16,777 bases of DNA from Candidatus Heimdallarchaeota archaeon (GCA_027364495.1 DAHXPE010000170.1:1-16777); one strand, 5' to 3'. Shown: positions 1 to 8,605, numbered from the stretch's first letter. Translations and numbers: made by a program. The notes: a model not told the origin generated them from the sequence alone.

Positions 1-504
1 CCCATCGTCAAAAAAGGACTTTTTACTTCATTGCTGATTCATTTTTTGACAAGAAAATACAATATAAATATATCTGTTTCATTAATAGTCGATCAGGTAA
101 ATACATGGATTATTCCACAAATAAGATCAAGTTATCCCGGAATTATAGAAGTAATACAAAATCTTTCAGTCCACTATAAAATGAATACAGCTTCTAATGA
201 ATATTCCAAAATGCTGCATGGCTATTTAGAAGGCATGAAAGTTAGAAAATTCTTTACATATCTTTTTGGACCAGATTTGGTTAATATAATGAAAAGCAAT
301 GTAGATTATTATAACAAAATTTTTTCCTATGCACAGGTAGATCCCAAAAAAGCTATTATAATAGATGACCAGACTTCAGCTTTGGATTATGCCAAATCCA
401 CGGGAGCAACTGTTGTTCAAGCCTGTTTTGATTCTCAAAAACCTGAATTTGAGCATTATATTAGTCAACCTTCAGATTTATCTACTCTCTTACAAAAATT
501 ATGA
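1..504 (+). CDS. HAD-superfamily hydrolase, 3' part (5' end outside window)
   Basis: The frame is open to the first base, so the gene starts before the window; 167 residues are visible. Three of the four HAD motifs can be read. Motif II is an N-T-A-S stretch after a hydrophobic strand (visible residues 62-65), motif III is the lysine of 'MKSN' (about residue 98), and motif IV is the acidic pair in 'AIIIDDQ' (122-123), followed by a typical 'ALDYAKSTGATVV' helix-strand. Motif I, with the nucleophilic Asp, must lie upstream of the window. The family hydrolyses phosphate esters or C-halogen bonds in the cytoplasm, and the substrate cannot be told from this part. An internal TTG at 31 could be mistaken for a start, but coding clearly continues upstream of it. 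The gene converges on its right neighbour with 27 bases between the stops. Confidence 0.75.
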   Translation, partial: PIVKKGLFTSLLIHFLTRKYNINISVSLIVDQVNTWIIPQIRSSYPGIIEVIQNLSVHYKMNTASNEYSKMLHGYLEGMKVRKFFTYLFGPDLVNIMKSNVDYYNKIFSYAQVDPKKAIIIDDQTSALDYAKSTGATVVQACFDSQKPEFEHYISQPSDLSTLLQKL

Positions 505-531
505 ACAAAATAGTTTAAAGTAAAGTAACTT

Positions 532-831
532 TTAAGAAATTCCTTTCTGAATTGCTTGAAAATCTTCACGAACGATTTTTCTCACTTGGGTATCTGTGAA
601 TCCTCTTTGACGTAGTTCATTGAGAAATATTTCTAAACAGCTTCGACAATAAATAGTTTCTCGTTTTTGGTTATAAAAAAGTGAACTTTCAAGAGCATTC
701 TTACCACAATGTTTACAACGAATATCTAATTTATTTGATGCTATTTGTTGTGTACAATCCAAGCAATATGGTCCTTTTGAAAACCATAGCGGTCTCTGAC
801 ATTTTTTACAATATTTAACGTTCATTGACAT
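532..831 (-). CDS. Small double zinc-ribbon protein
   Basis: This 99-residue protein has four CxxC knuckles. C8/C11 with C23/C26 form one likely zinc ribbon and C39/C42 with C62/C65 a second, followed by a charged helical tail (residues 66-99, with 'RQRGFTDTQVRKIVREDF'). Small archaeal proteins of this kind often bind nucleic acid or a protein partner, but I recognise no specific family, so no function is assigned. The start is ATG at 831, with a second in-frame ATG two codons later; a GTGA sits seven bases upstream of the first. It is the last gene of a minus-strand run below the methionyl-tRNA synthetase, 105 bases away, so it may have its own promoter. Confidence 0.7.
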   Translation of the reverse strand: MSMNVKYCKKCQRPLWFSKGPYCLDCTQQIASNKLDIRCKHCGKNALESSLFYNQKRETIYCRSCLEIFLNELRQRGFTDTQVRKIVREDFQAIQKGIS

Positions 832-936
832 ACTTTTGTCACAAAATTGTTTATGTTTCGTAAATGCTAAGTGAATAACTTATTTTTTATTCTATCATTT
901 AAGAATTTTAAGTTCTTCATAAAAATTTCATTTTTC

Positions 937-3072
937 TTAAGAAATTCGAGAACCAATTAAAGCTGAATCAATAAGCTCAATTACATTAAATCTTTCTTTT
1001 CCATTTGAATCATTTGAATGATAAGCTAAAATCATTCCTTGACTCTCTTGACTTGCTAATTTTTTAGGTTCCAAGTTTGCTAATACTAATATTTTCTTAC
1101 CAATCAATTCTTTCGGATCATAATATTCGGATATTCCAGCTAATATTATCCTGGAATTTTTTTCACCAATATCAACTTCAAATCGAAGTAATTTCCTTGA
1201 ATTTTCTACTTTAGAACCATTTATAATTTGTCCAACTTTAATATGTATTTTTGAGAAATCATCTATGGTAATAATTCCTTCTGGTAAGTTAGAAGTGTTT
1301 TGTGAGATCAATTCTTTTTTCTTCTTGCCTTTCTGACCACCTTTAACATCAGTAAGTTTCTTTTCAGCACCTTTGATTCCGCCATATTCCTCCTCTAATT
1401 TTCTTATTTCTATATCTTCTATTTTTGAAAAGAGTGGTTTTGGATCAGTTGGTAAATTTTTTCCAATTAAATCCTTAGAATTAGTTGCATCATCCCAAAG
1501 TAAAACTTCAGGTTTTGGTAATCCTAAATACTCATAAATTTTTTCTGTGGTATTTGGAATGAATAATTGGCTTAAAATTGCAATCGATTTGCAAACGTGG
1601 ACACAAATGCTCAGAACAGTTCCTGCTTTTTCCATGTCTTCTTTTACAAGTTTCCAAGGCTCTTTTGATTGGAAATATTGATTGGCTGTTTGCCATAACG
1701 ATCGTAAATCAAGTAGTGCTTTCTGAAATTCTACATCTTCAAAATTTTTTCTCATTAGATCTCTTGTTTTCGAAATAGCTTCCAACATTTCTTTATCTTC
1801 ATCGTCCAGAACTCCTTGTTTTGGAACAACTCCATCAAAATATCTGATGATAAAAGTAAGTGTTCGGTGAACAAAGTTTCCAAATACATTAGCTAAGTCA
1901 TTGTTAATTGCTGATTGGAATCCAGACCATAAAAAGTCGGTATCATGTCGTTCTGGTGCTATAAGTATTAAATAATATCTCCAGTGATCTGCTGGGAATA
2001 TTTTTAATGCCTGATCGGTAAAAATACCTCTTTTTAAACTGGTTGAAAATTTACCTCCTTCATAATTCAACCATTCAAAACCTTTGACCATATGTGCCAA
2101 TACAAATCCGTCATCTGCTCCCTTCATGGTTGATGGCCAAGTTACTGTGTGAAATGGAACGTTATCTTTACCCATGAATTGATATAATTTAGTTTCTGGA
2201 TCTTTCCAGTAATATTCCCAACTTTTACCTGTTTGCTCAGCCCATTGAACACTCGCACCAATATAACCAATAGGTGCATCAAACCAAACATAAAATACTT
2301 TATCTTCATATCCTTTTAGGGGAACAGGAATTCCCCATTTTAAATCTCGTGTAATACTTCTAGATTTTAATCCTTCTGAAATCCACTTTTTTGCTATGGA
2401 ATAAGAAGTCTTTGGCCACGTATCTTTTTTAGTCTCTATCCATTGCCCTATTTCGTTTTCCATTTTTGGTAGGTTAATATAAAGATGTTTTGAGGTTCGA
2501 GGTTCAACATTTTTAGAACCAGATATAGCTGATTTGGGTTCAATTAGGTCAAGTGGATCTAATACCTTGGTACAATTCTCACACTGATCGCCTCTTGCAT
2601 TTTCATATTTGCAATAGGGACAGGTCCCTCTAACGAATCTATCCGGAAGAAATCTTTGATCATCAATTGAATAAAGCTGAATAGTTTCTTTTTCTTCTAT
2701 TAATCCATTTTCATATAATTTTAAAAACAAATGTTGAGTCATTTTATGATTTGCTTGATCTGATGTCCGTCCAAATATATCAAATGAACAATAAAAATCA
2801 CTATAAATTTGTTTTTGAATTTCATGATATTTTTTACAATAGTCAGCTACTTCAAGGCCCTCTTCGATGGCAGCAAGCTCAGAAGGTGTTCCATGTTCAT
2901 CAGTAGCACAAACACATAACACATCATGCCCTTGAGCTCTTAAATAGCGAGCATAAATATCAGCTGGTAATAAAGAACCAACAAAATTACCTAAATGTTT
3001 AATGCCATTTACATAAGGAAGCGCTGATGTAACAATATATTTTTTTTTTAGTTTTGATTTTTTAGGGCTCAA
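937..3072 (-). CDS. metG: Methionyl-tRNA synthetase with C-terminal tRNA-binding domain
   Basis: Cytoplasmic class I synthetase that charges tRNA(Met). With the start chosen here it has 711 residues. The Rossmann domain opens with 'KYIVTSALPY'. The HIGH signature appears as HLGN (residues 26-29). A four-cysteine zinc knuckle is formed by C151/C154/C164/C167. The KMSKS loop appears as KFSTS (341-345). A helical anticodon-binding domain begins near 'FGNFVHRTL', and a Lys-rich linker leads to a C-terminal EMAP-II/Trbp111-like OB fold (about 600-711, 'IKVGQI...ILVLANLEP'). The frame stays open upstream to a TTG at 3150, but the extra 26 residues look like translated A/T-rich spacer and that TTG has no ribosome binding site. 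TTG at 3072 follows GGTGA and fits the family start better. Identification is very secure; the exact start is less so. Confidence 0.95.
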   Translation of the reverse strand: MSPKKSKLKKKYIVTSALPYVNGIKHLGNFVGSLLPADIYARYLRAQGHDVLCVCATDEHGTPSELAAIEEGLEVADYCKKYHEIQKQIYSDFYCSFDIFGRTSDQANHKMTQHLFLKLYENGLIEEKETIQLYSIDDQRFLPDRFVRGTCPYCKYENARGDQCENCTKVLDPLDLIEPKSAISGSKNVEPRTSKHLYINLPKMENEIGQWIETKKDTWPKTSYSIAKKWISEGLKSRSITRDLKWGIPVPLKGYEDKVFYVWFDAPIGYIGASVQWAEQTGKSWEYYWKDPETKLYQFMGKDNVPFHTVTWPSTMKGADDGFVLAHMVKGFEWLNYEGGKFSTSLKRGIFTDQALKIFPADHWRYYLILIAPERHDTDFLWSGFQSAINNDLANVFGNFVHRTLTFIIRYFDGVVPKQGVLDDEDKEMLEAISKTRDLMRKNFEDVEFQKALLDLRSLWQTANQYFQSKEPWKLVKEDMEKAGTVLSICVHVCKSIAILSQLFIPNTTEKIYEYLGLPKPEVLLWDDATNSKDLIGKNLPTDPKPLFSKIEDIEIRKLEEEYGGIKGAEKKLTDVKGGQKGKKKKELISQNTSNLPEGIITIDDFSKIHIKVGQIINGSKVENSRKLLRFEVDIGEKNSRIILAGISEYYDPKELIGKKILVLANLEPKKLASQESQGMILAYHSNDSNGKERFNVIELIDSALIGSRIS

Positions 3073-3080
3073 GGTCACCA
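3073..3080 (-). promoter_or_regulatory. Candidate ribosome binding site for metG (TTG start at 3072)
   Basis: On the minus strand GGTGA lies two bases before the TTG at 3072. GGTGA is complementary to the ATCACC part of the 16S rRNA 3' end, so a short gap is acceptable because it is the downstream half of a full AGGAGGTGAT site. The competing TTG at 3150 is preceded only by A/T. Confidence 0.4.
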
Positions 3081-3159
3081 CTTTTTGCAAAATTAACTTA
3101 ATTAAAATCGTTATGATGCGATTTAAAATTCTTATTAAAATTCTATACAAAAAATATTA

Positions 3160-3396
3160 TTATTCTTTTAATAGAGATTTGAGCCGATCATAAAATTCGG
3201 GATTAAATAAAATTTTAAGACCTATTCCTATCATTATTCCACCGACAATTGTCACAATCATTCCAGTCAAAAGTAAGATCAAAAGGTAAATTTTATCCAA
3301 GTAAAGAATTCTTGTGATATTAATAAAATATTCACTCCAGAATAAGATAACTGTAAACAATCCTATAAAGAGAAATAGGAGACCATGGGAACGCAT
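3160..3396 (-). CDS. Small two-helix membrane protein, unknown function
   Basis: This 78-residue protein has two clear hydrophobic segments (about residues 5-26 and 35-64, the second rich in Gly, Ile and Leu), separated by a short charged loop and followed by a basic/acidic tail ('NPEFYDRLKSLLKE') that is probably cytoplasmic. I recognise no family. The ATG start at 3396 has no ribosome binding site, but a TATA-like TTTAAAAG lies about 30 bases upstream, which fits a leaderless or nearly leaderless archaeal mRNA. It ends 87 bases before the preferred metG start (9 before the longer open frame), so the two genes may be co-transcribed. Its composition and hydrophobic pattern are protein-like, and the opposite strand carries no better candidate. 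Confidence 0.55.
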   Translation of the reverse strand: MRSHGLLFLFIGLFTVILFWSEYFINITRILYLDKIYLLILLLTGMIVTIVGGIMIGIGLKILFNPEFYDRLKSLLKE

Positions 3397-3422
3397 ATTA
3401 TAGACTCATGCTTTTTAATTAT

Positions 3423-3430
3423 CTTTTAAA
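3423..3430 (-). promoter_or_regulatory. Putative TATA box upstream of the small membrane protein
   Basis: TTTAAAAG on the minus strand is centred about 30 bases before the ATG at 3396. This is where an archaeal TATA box would place transcription start at or near the start codon. Background A/T content is high, so the match is only suggestive. Confidence 0.3.
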
Positions 3431-3592
3431 AATTATTTTCGAAGAAAAAATTTAATGTAGAGCTTAAATCAAGCTAATAAAAGGATATTAATTTTCTTAA
3501 AAGAATCTTTTTTAGAGAATCAAGAAAAATAATAAATTGTAAGTTTTTAAAATCTTTTAAAATTCCAAAATTATCTTCACTAAGGAATAAAA

Positions 3593-5089
3593 ATGAGCAA
3601 TATTGACAATTCGTCGGATAGTGACTTAAAAAAAGAAACAACAAAAGGCCAATTTTCAATAAAATTAGTTTTGATACCTGTTGTTGCCGCCCTCTTCATA
3701 ATCTCGTATGAAGATTTTCTCAATAATGTTTTTATCCAACCTTTTTTATATTTATTAAATACAACTGGGATTCTTATTATTAAATCTGGTACTAATGAAT
3801 ATACATTATTTATTTTATTACTTAATCTAATATTAAATTTTGCTTCGTTAATTCTCATTTATTATGTGTTTTTCAAATCGAAATTATTATCTAAACAGGT
3901 TGAAAATAAGCAATACGGTCTCAACACTACTATTAAGACATACCTAAGTTTATTTGTTCTGGTAATGGGTATTGGTCTGATTATTACTGCTATACAAAGG
4001 ATGTATTTTACTAATATTTCAACCACAAGTCCTTATGATGCAATTTTCCCCTCCTCTTCTAATTATCCCTATTATAATTTATTTTTAGTAATTATTTTAG
4101 TGTGCATTTTTGCACCAATTTTAGAAGAATTAACTTTCAGAAGAATTCTTATTCCGTTACTTGAAGGAACGTCTTACGTGTCAACATCCTACGCAGTCGT
4201 CATTTCAGCGACTGTTTTTGCTTTTATTCATTCTGAAGCTGATTTACTAGATGGGTCTATTTATTTTGCGATCGTTCATTTTACTTCAGCCTTTATTTTA
4301 GGATTAGGACTAGCTGGTATTTATGTTACCACTAGAAATGTAAAATATTCAATTTTTTATCATTCCATGAATAATACATTAGCAGTAATTTCAACTATTG
4401 TTTCGGCTTACTTTGTGACAGATGTAAATAACCCCAATCCCAATTCTATTCTAGTATTTTATGAAATATTCGTTTTAGTACTAGTCCTTGCTGGCTCAAT
4501 AATCTTTATTATTTCGTTGTTTAGTACTGAAAAAATTAAATATCCATTGAAAAATCAATTTAAAGGAAATCTTGAATTAAAACAAATGATGCTAGCAATA
4601 ATTGTAATTTTAATCTTTCAAGGAATTGTTTTTATAATAATTCCGACCTTTGAAGAAGTTTTATTTGCCACAGTGAATTTTGGTTTACTTACAGAAGTTG
4701 TCCTAAATGGACTAATTTATATTGGAATTTTTCTATTTTTTGTTTTATTTCTAATAAGGAACAGCTCAAATATTTTAGGTTTCGCAAAAGTTCAAAATCA
4801 AAATTTGCCACCTTTTGTGAACCCAAAACATATGGCCTTTCAGTATACTCCTTATGGTTATCAAAATATGAATCAACAGTATCCTAATCAACCTCCTTAT
4901 CAAAATATGTATCAACAATACCCCAATCAGCCTATCTATCAAAATATGAATCAACAAGCTCCAAATCAGTCACTGATTAATATTCAGAATAATGTACAAA
5001 ACCAACAAACAGCTTGTCCTAATTGTAAAAATATAATTCCTTCAAAGGATGTAAATTTCTGTCCTTTTTGTGGATTCAAATTAAAATAG
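3593..5089 (+). CDS. CPBP/CAAX-type intramembrane protease with repetitive tail and zinc ribbon
   Basis: This 498-residue multi-pass membrane protein has about ten hydrophobic segments. It carries all three motifs of the CPBP (Rce1/ABI) glutamic intramembrane protease family: EExxxR at E178-E179...R183, FxxxH at F209...H213, and HxxxN at H257...N261. The family cleaves CAAX-prenylated proteins in eukaryotes and has varied, mostly unknown substrates in prokaryotes. After the last helix comes a soluble tail (about residues 405-470) rich in Gln, Asn, Pro and Tyr, containing three 13-residue repeats. A four-cysteine zinc ribbon follows (C475/C478/C490/C493). The tail after the core makes it longer than a typical CPBP protein. 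Start ATG 3593 has an AAGGA about six bases upstream. It is divergent from the small membrane gene and lies 16 bases before the RNB gene on the same strand. Protease family is secure; substrate unknown. Confidence 0.88.
   Translation: MSNIDNSSDSDLKKETTKGQFSIKLVLIPVVAALFIISYEDFLNNVFIQPFLYLLNTTGILIIKSGTNEYTLFILLLNLILNFASLILIYYVFFKSKLLSKQVENKQYGLNTTIKTYLSLFVLVMGIGLIITAIQRMYFTNISTTSPYDAIFPSSSNYPYYNLFLVIILVCIFAPILEELTFRRILIPLLEGTSYVSTSYAVVISATVFAFIHSEADLLDGSIYFAIVHFTSAFILGLGLAGIYVTTRNVKYSIFYHSMNNTLAVISTIVSAYFVTDVNNPNPNSILVFYEIFVLVLVLAGSIIFIISLFSTEKIKYPLKNQFKGNLELKQMMLAIIVILIFQGIVFIIIPTFEEVLFATVNFGLLTEVVLNGLIYIGIFLFFVLFLIRNSSNILGFAKVQNQNLPPFVNPKHMAFQYTPYGYQNMNQQYPNQPPYQNMYQQYPNQPIYQNMNQQAPNQSLINIQNNVQNQQTACPNCKNIIPSKDVNFCPFCGFKLK
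4859..4975 (+). repeat. Three tandem 39-bp in-frame repeats in the CPBP protease tail
   Basis: Three imperfect 39-base units start at 4859, 4898 and 4937, each beginning TATCAAAATATG. Each encodes 13 residues of the form Y-Q-N-M-(N/Y)-Q-Q-(Y/A)-P-N-Q-x-x. Being an exact multiple of three, copy-number change would keep the frame. The encoded segment is predicted to be disordered, between the membrane core and the zinc ribbon. Confidence 0.9.
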
Positions 5090-5105
5090 AGAAAGATTAA
5101 ATGAT

Positions 5106-7829
5106 TTGATAATTTTGAAACGTGGTAATGTCATAGAATTTAAGCCTGGATTATTTGGTATTCAACCACCAGAAAATTTAGGTATTATTTTACAGCGAAT
5201 AACTAGGAAAAAAGAAGTTTTTATCGAAGTTTATACTACCAAAGGAACGAAAGAATTACGGCAAAATCAACTCACCAAAAAATCATTTCCAGATAAATTA
5301 GAAATTCCTTTTTCGTTGCCAACAAATAAATTACATTCTCTTCTCCAGCCTAAATTACAGGATCTTATTAACCAAGTTGGTAAGAAAAGTTCGATAACTA
5401 GTTTTTTACAAAAAGATGATCAATCAGAGACCATATTTCCACCAACAGATGAAAATCACCTTTGGAGCTTCGTTATTAAGGAATTTAATGGACCACAAAC
5501 AGCTTATAATATTGCTTGGAAATGGTTCCGTGAAGAACCAACTTCAAGACAACTCCAAAGCGTTGAAGAAATACTTGATAAATCTAAACCCGGAGGAATT
5601 GGATATTTTGAATTTGATGCTAATAATAAATTATTCAGTCCTTTAACCGTTGATGAATATAATTTAATCAAAATTGAAATAAAAGAGTTGGAGCGTATTC
5701 GCGCACGAATGGTCGAAAAAGAAGAGTATGAGGATGAAGATGGATATTTACAGATTAGATATATTCCAGTAGGATTAAAATATTGCCAATTCAATGAAGA
5801 AGATTGGAAAATAGTTAAAAAAATGCAAAACTGGATGACAGAACTCATACAAATTAAAAATATTAGACAATCTGCCTTAGGAGGAACATCTATACATACA
5901 ATTGATAAATTTTCTCTTCCTCAATTTCTTCGTTATTTAGCGCAAGATTGGACTGAAACGAGTGAACTTTTACAGCCCGACTCAGCTATGGTAGAGTTCT
6001 TATTACGGACAGATTATATCAGTGAAAGTGATTCATTAGAATTATTAGCTAAAAGAGCTGTTCATGACTATTCAAATTTTTCTTGGGATGTAGATGAAGA
6101 TGTTCAAAAAATAGCTTCTGATTTACCCAGTCCTGAAGATGAACCAAATACCTATACTAATAGAACTGATTTACGTGATTTATTAGCCTACACGGTTGAT
6201 CCTGCTTCTGCACGAGATTTTGATCAAGCATTATCCTTCCAAGAATCCGAGGATGGATCTTTTACATTATGGGTTCATATTGCAGATGTTACTCATTATG
6301 TTAAACCAGGAACATTATTAGATAGCTATGCAAAACAAAGAGCAACATCAGTCTATTTACCATCAAGAGTCTTACCTATGCATCCACCAGCCTTATCGAC
6401 TGGACTTTGTGCACTTAAAGAAAATGTCGATCGATTTGCTATTACATGCCAGCTTTCCTTTATGAATGATGGTTCAAAAAAAGATCCTCCGCAAATTTAT
6501 TTATCTATTGTACATGTCAAAGCAAATCTAAGTTATGATTTTGTCGATGAAAAACTCAAAGAAAAAGATCCATACTGGACTGGTATGTTACGGTTAGGAA
6601 ATCTTCTACGATCAAAATTTATAGGTTTAGATATAGAAACCAAAGAGGCACGTTTAAGTTCAACACACGGAAGCGAATTAGGATTTAGGGTTGAAGAAGC
6701 TTCGCCATCAACGAGTATGAATGAAATTTTTATGATTCGAGCAAATGAAACAATAGCTGAATTCTTAAAGGAAAACGAATTACCAGCACTCTTTCGTTCG
6801 CATCCAATTCCTGATACTCCCGATGTTGAAAAATTCAATGATCAAATGGCTGCTTTAGGTATAGATTATGAATTAACTATTCCTCAACGACCAAATACCT
6901 TTATTGGGAATCAAAAAGATGAATCAGATGTTTTAACTGATGAGTCCAGTGTTCTTGACATGTTAAAAGGAGGTGGCAAATTAACACTAATGCCCGGAGG
7001 ATTTGCAACCAAAAAATCCAAAAAAGACAAGAATACTGAAAAAGAAAAAGAACAAAGTGAAGAAAAACCAAAAGAAAAGAAAAAGCCATTACTTTTTGGA
7101 TTGGCTCACTTATCAGAAGAAGAAGTTGCTAAATGGATGGAACCTTTCAAAGGTGTCTTAAAAGAAGTTCGTAAAGTAGATGATAAATCCGATCGAATGG
7201 TTATGATGTTGACTACTCTTGGTATGTTTGGCAGAGCTTACTATACTCCTGATAATATTGGCCATTTCGGTTTAGGTAGTCGATGTTATACTCATTTTAC
7301 AGCACCTATAAGAAGGTATTCGGATATTGTTGTTCATCGAATTATCAAAGGTTTTCTTACGGGAACAGCAACAAAAGAACAGCCAGTTTACACTGAAGAT
7401 GACTTAGATTCTCTTTCAGAATATATAACCGATCAAAGTTACGATGCTGAAACTTTAGAAAGAAGAGTAGTGGGTGCGGGATTAGCAATGATGACTCGAA
7501 GAGAAGACTGGAATGATTTAATAGGAGTGGTAACAAGGATTTCTCCAAGAATGGTTTCAGTAGTCATCCGTGAGGTTCTTGACGGTCGAATTAGAATTAC
7601 TGATTTATCAAAACAAGAAGTTATAGTAGATCCTTCAGAATCTATTGCTTTTGTTAAGCGTGATGAGGAGGTAAGATTGAAAAAAATTATCAATTCATCA
7701 GATTGGCTAGAAATGCTTGATGAGGAAGGTGAACCGATAGAAATTCTAATCCGTTTAGGCGATAAAAAGCCTGTTAAAATCGTTGCAAGAGATTATATTG
7801 ATGGTAAGGTTACAGTCATTCCTAACTAA
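5106..7829 (+). CDS. RNB-domain (RNase II/R-family) 3'-5' exoribonuclease
   Basis: This 907-residue protein has an N-terminal region (about 1-340, SH3/OB-like start then helical), an RNB catalytic domain (about 350-780) and a C-terminal segment that may be S1-like. RNB signatures are clear: 'VDPASARDFD' (D365, D371, D373), 'WVHIADVTHYV', 'RATSVYLPSRVLPM', and 'YTHFTAPIRRYSD' with the Arg pair at 736-737. The family degrades RNA 3' to 5' using metal held by four acidic residues. The fourth position, normally Asp (D210 of E. coli RNase II), is Gln374 here. A segment of roughly 75 residues (about 600-675), ending in a Lys/Glu-rich run at 636-660, interrupts the RNB domain before the IRRY motif. 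The start is uncertain between TTG 5106 and TTG 5115; neither has a strong ribosome binding site. It follows the protease gene by 16 bases and may be co-transcribed with it. Confidence 0.9.
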   Translation: MIILKRGNVIEFKPGLFGIQPPENLGIILQRITRKKEVFIEVYTTKGTKELRQNQLTKKSFPDKLEIPFSLPTNKLHSLLQPKLQDLINQVGKKSSITSFLQKDDQSETIFPPTDENHLWSFVIKEFNGPQTAYNIAWKWFREEPTSRQLQSVEEILDKSKPGGIGYFEFDANNKLFSPLTVDEYNLIKIEIKELERIRARMVEKEEYEDEDGYLQIRYIPVGLKYCQFNEEDWKIVKKMQNWMTELIQIKNIRQSALGGTSIHTIDKFSLPQFLRYLAQDWTETSELLQPDSAMVEFLLRTDYISESDSLELLAKRAVHDYSNFSWDVDEDVQKIASDLPSPEDEPNTYTNRTDLRDLLAYTVDPASARDFDQALSFQESEDGSFTLWVHIADVTHYVKPGTLLDSYAKQRATSVYLPSRVLPMHPPALSTGLCALKENVDRFAITCQLSFMNDGSKKDPPQIYLSIVHVKANLSYDFVDEKLKEKDPYWTGMLRLGNLLRSKFIGLDIETKEARLSSTHGSELGFRVEEASPSTSMNEIFMIRANETIAEFLKENELPALFRSHPIPDTPDVEKFNDQMAALGIDYELTIPQRPNTFIGNQKDESDVLTDESSVLDMLKGGGKLTLMPGGFATKKSKKDKNTEKEKEQSEEKPKEKKKPLLFGLAHLSEEEVAKWMEPFKGVLKEVRKVDDKSDRMVMMLTTLGMFGRAYYTPDNIGHFGLGSRCYTHFTAPIRRYSDIVVHRIIKGFLTGTATKEQPVYTEDDLDSLSEYITDQSYDAETLERRVVGAGLAMMTRREDWNDLIGVVTRISPRMVSVVIREVLDGRIRITDLSKQEVIVDPSESIAFVKRDEEVRLKKIINSSDWLEMLDEEGEPIEILIRLGDKKPVKIVARDYIDGKVTVIPN

Positions 7830-8023
7830 ATGAATAATTACCATTTCTTTTATTATTTCAACTTTCAATATAAAAAATCCAAATTAATGTTACACTAAGA
7901 AAAATAATGGAGAAAGAGACAAATTGCACTACGAAATGGATTCATTTAGAAAAATGATAGATAAAACGGCTATTTAAGAGAATATTGTATTATTAATTAG
8001 AGACTTTAAATCATAAAACTCTA
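7830..8023. other. Convergent intergenic region, no gene seen
   Basis: These 194 A/T-rich bases lie between the ends of two convergent genes. Only reading frames of under 20 codons occur (for example one from 7907), with no ribosome binding site or recognisable product. I see no convincing hairpin or repeat. Confidence 0.5.
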
Positions 8024-8521
8024 TTATAATTCTTGCATCTTTTCACGTTGCTCTAATCGTAATTTTCTACGAATTTGAGCTTCCTTGAATCTTCTTTTTT
8101 CATTTTCAGTCTCAGGAGTTAAAGTGAAAGGAACTTGTATTGGGTTTCCTTCATGATCAACAGCGACAAAAGTTAAATAAGCTTTTCCAGTAGTGTGTCT
8201 ATCTCCAGTCCTTAGATTTTCAACTTCAACTTTTACCCCAACTTCTAAAGATGTTCCAAATACATGATTTACACTAGCTTTAATAATAATTAGTTCACCA
8301 ACTTTTATTGGGTAGATAAAATCCATTTTATCAATTGATGCAGTAACTGTACTAGTTCGACAGTGACGTAAAGCAGCAATACCTGCAATATTATCGATAA
8401 GCTGAAGAACAACACCACCATTAACGTTAATATTACCAGGATTAGCATCCTCTGGCATTGCAATTTTTTCCCATTCAATAGCACTATCTTTAACAAATTT
8501 AGATTTTCTAGTTTCAGTCAT
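8024..8521 (-). CDS. Acyl-CoA thioesterase, hotdog fold (YciA/BACH-like)
   Basis: This 165-residue protein is a single hotdog domain of the acyl-CoA hydrolase group that cleaves acyl-CoA to free acid and CoA in the cytoplasm. The family pattern is easy to read: 'PEDANPGNINVNGG' (G35-G36), the helix 'LQLIDNIAGIAALRH' with the likely catalytic D43, then 'TASIDKMDFIYPIKVGE' and the strand 'TSLEVGVKVEVE'. A charged helical tail follows (about 135-165, 'EKRRFKEAQIRRKLRLEQRE'), as in many relatives. Length is normal. The ATG start at 8521 is the only sensible one. The gene stands alone, converging with the RNB gene and diverging from the longin-like gene, so nothing nearby suggests a particular acyl substrate. 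Confidence 0.88.
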   Translation of the reverse strand: MTETRKSKFVKDSAIEWEKIAMPEDANPGNINVNGGVVLQLIDNIAGIAALRHCRTSTVTASIDKMDFIYPIKVGELIIIKASVNHVFGTSLEVGVKVEVENLRTGDRHTTGKAYLTFVAVDHEGNPIQVPFTLTPETENEKRRFKEAQIRRKLRLEQREKMQEL

Positions 8522-8605
8522 TAAATTCAGCCTGATTATTTTACTAAATTGGAAAATTTAAAAAATAATTTTTAGGTAAAAAATTTAGCACAATCTATAT
8601 TTTCA

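Noticed and set aside
901..917. Hairpin terminator after metG
   Set aside because: Only a five-base A/T stem with a seven-base loop, expected by chance in such A/T-rich sequence.
3073..3150. N-terminal hydrophobic extension of MetRS, possibly a membrane anchor
   Set aside because: The 26 extra residues are encoded by A/T-rich spacer, start at a TTG without a ribosome binding site, and lie before the conserved family start. TTG 3072 has GGTGA upstream.
4775..4957. Antisense open frame of 60 codons over the repeat region
   Set aside because: It is the mirror of the 39-bp repeats; its periodic Ile/Leu/Arg composition comes from the sense-strand repeat.
4859..4975. CRISPR-like direct repeats
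   Set aside because: The units abut with no spacers and encode an in-frame protein repeat.
7907..7978. Small genes in the 7830-8023 spacer
   Set aside because: Frames are under 20 codons, without a ribosome binding site or protein-like features.
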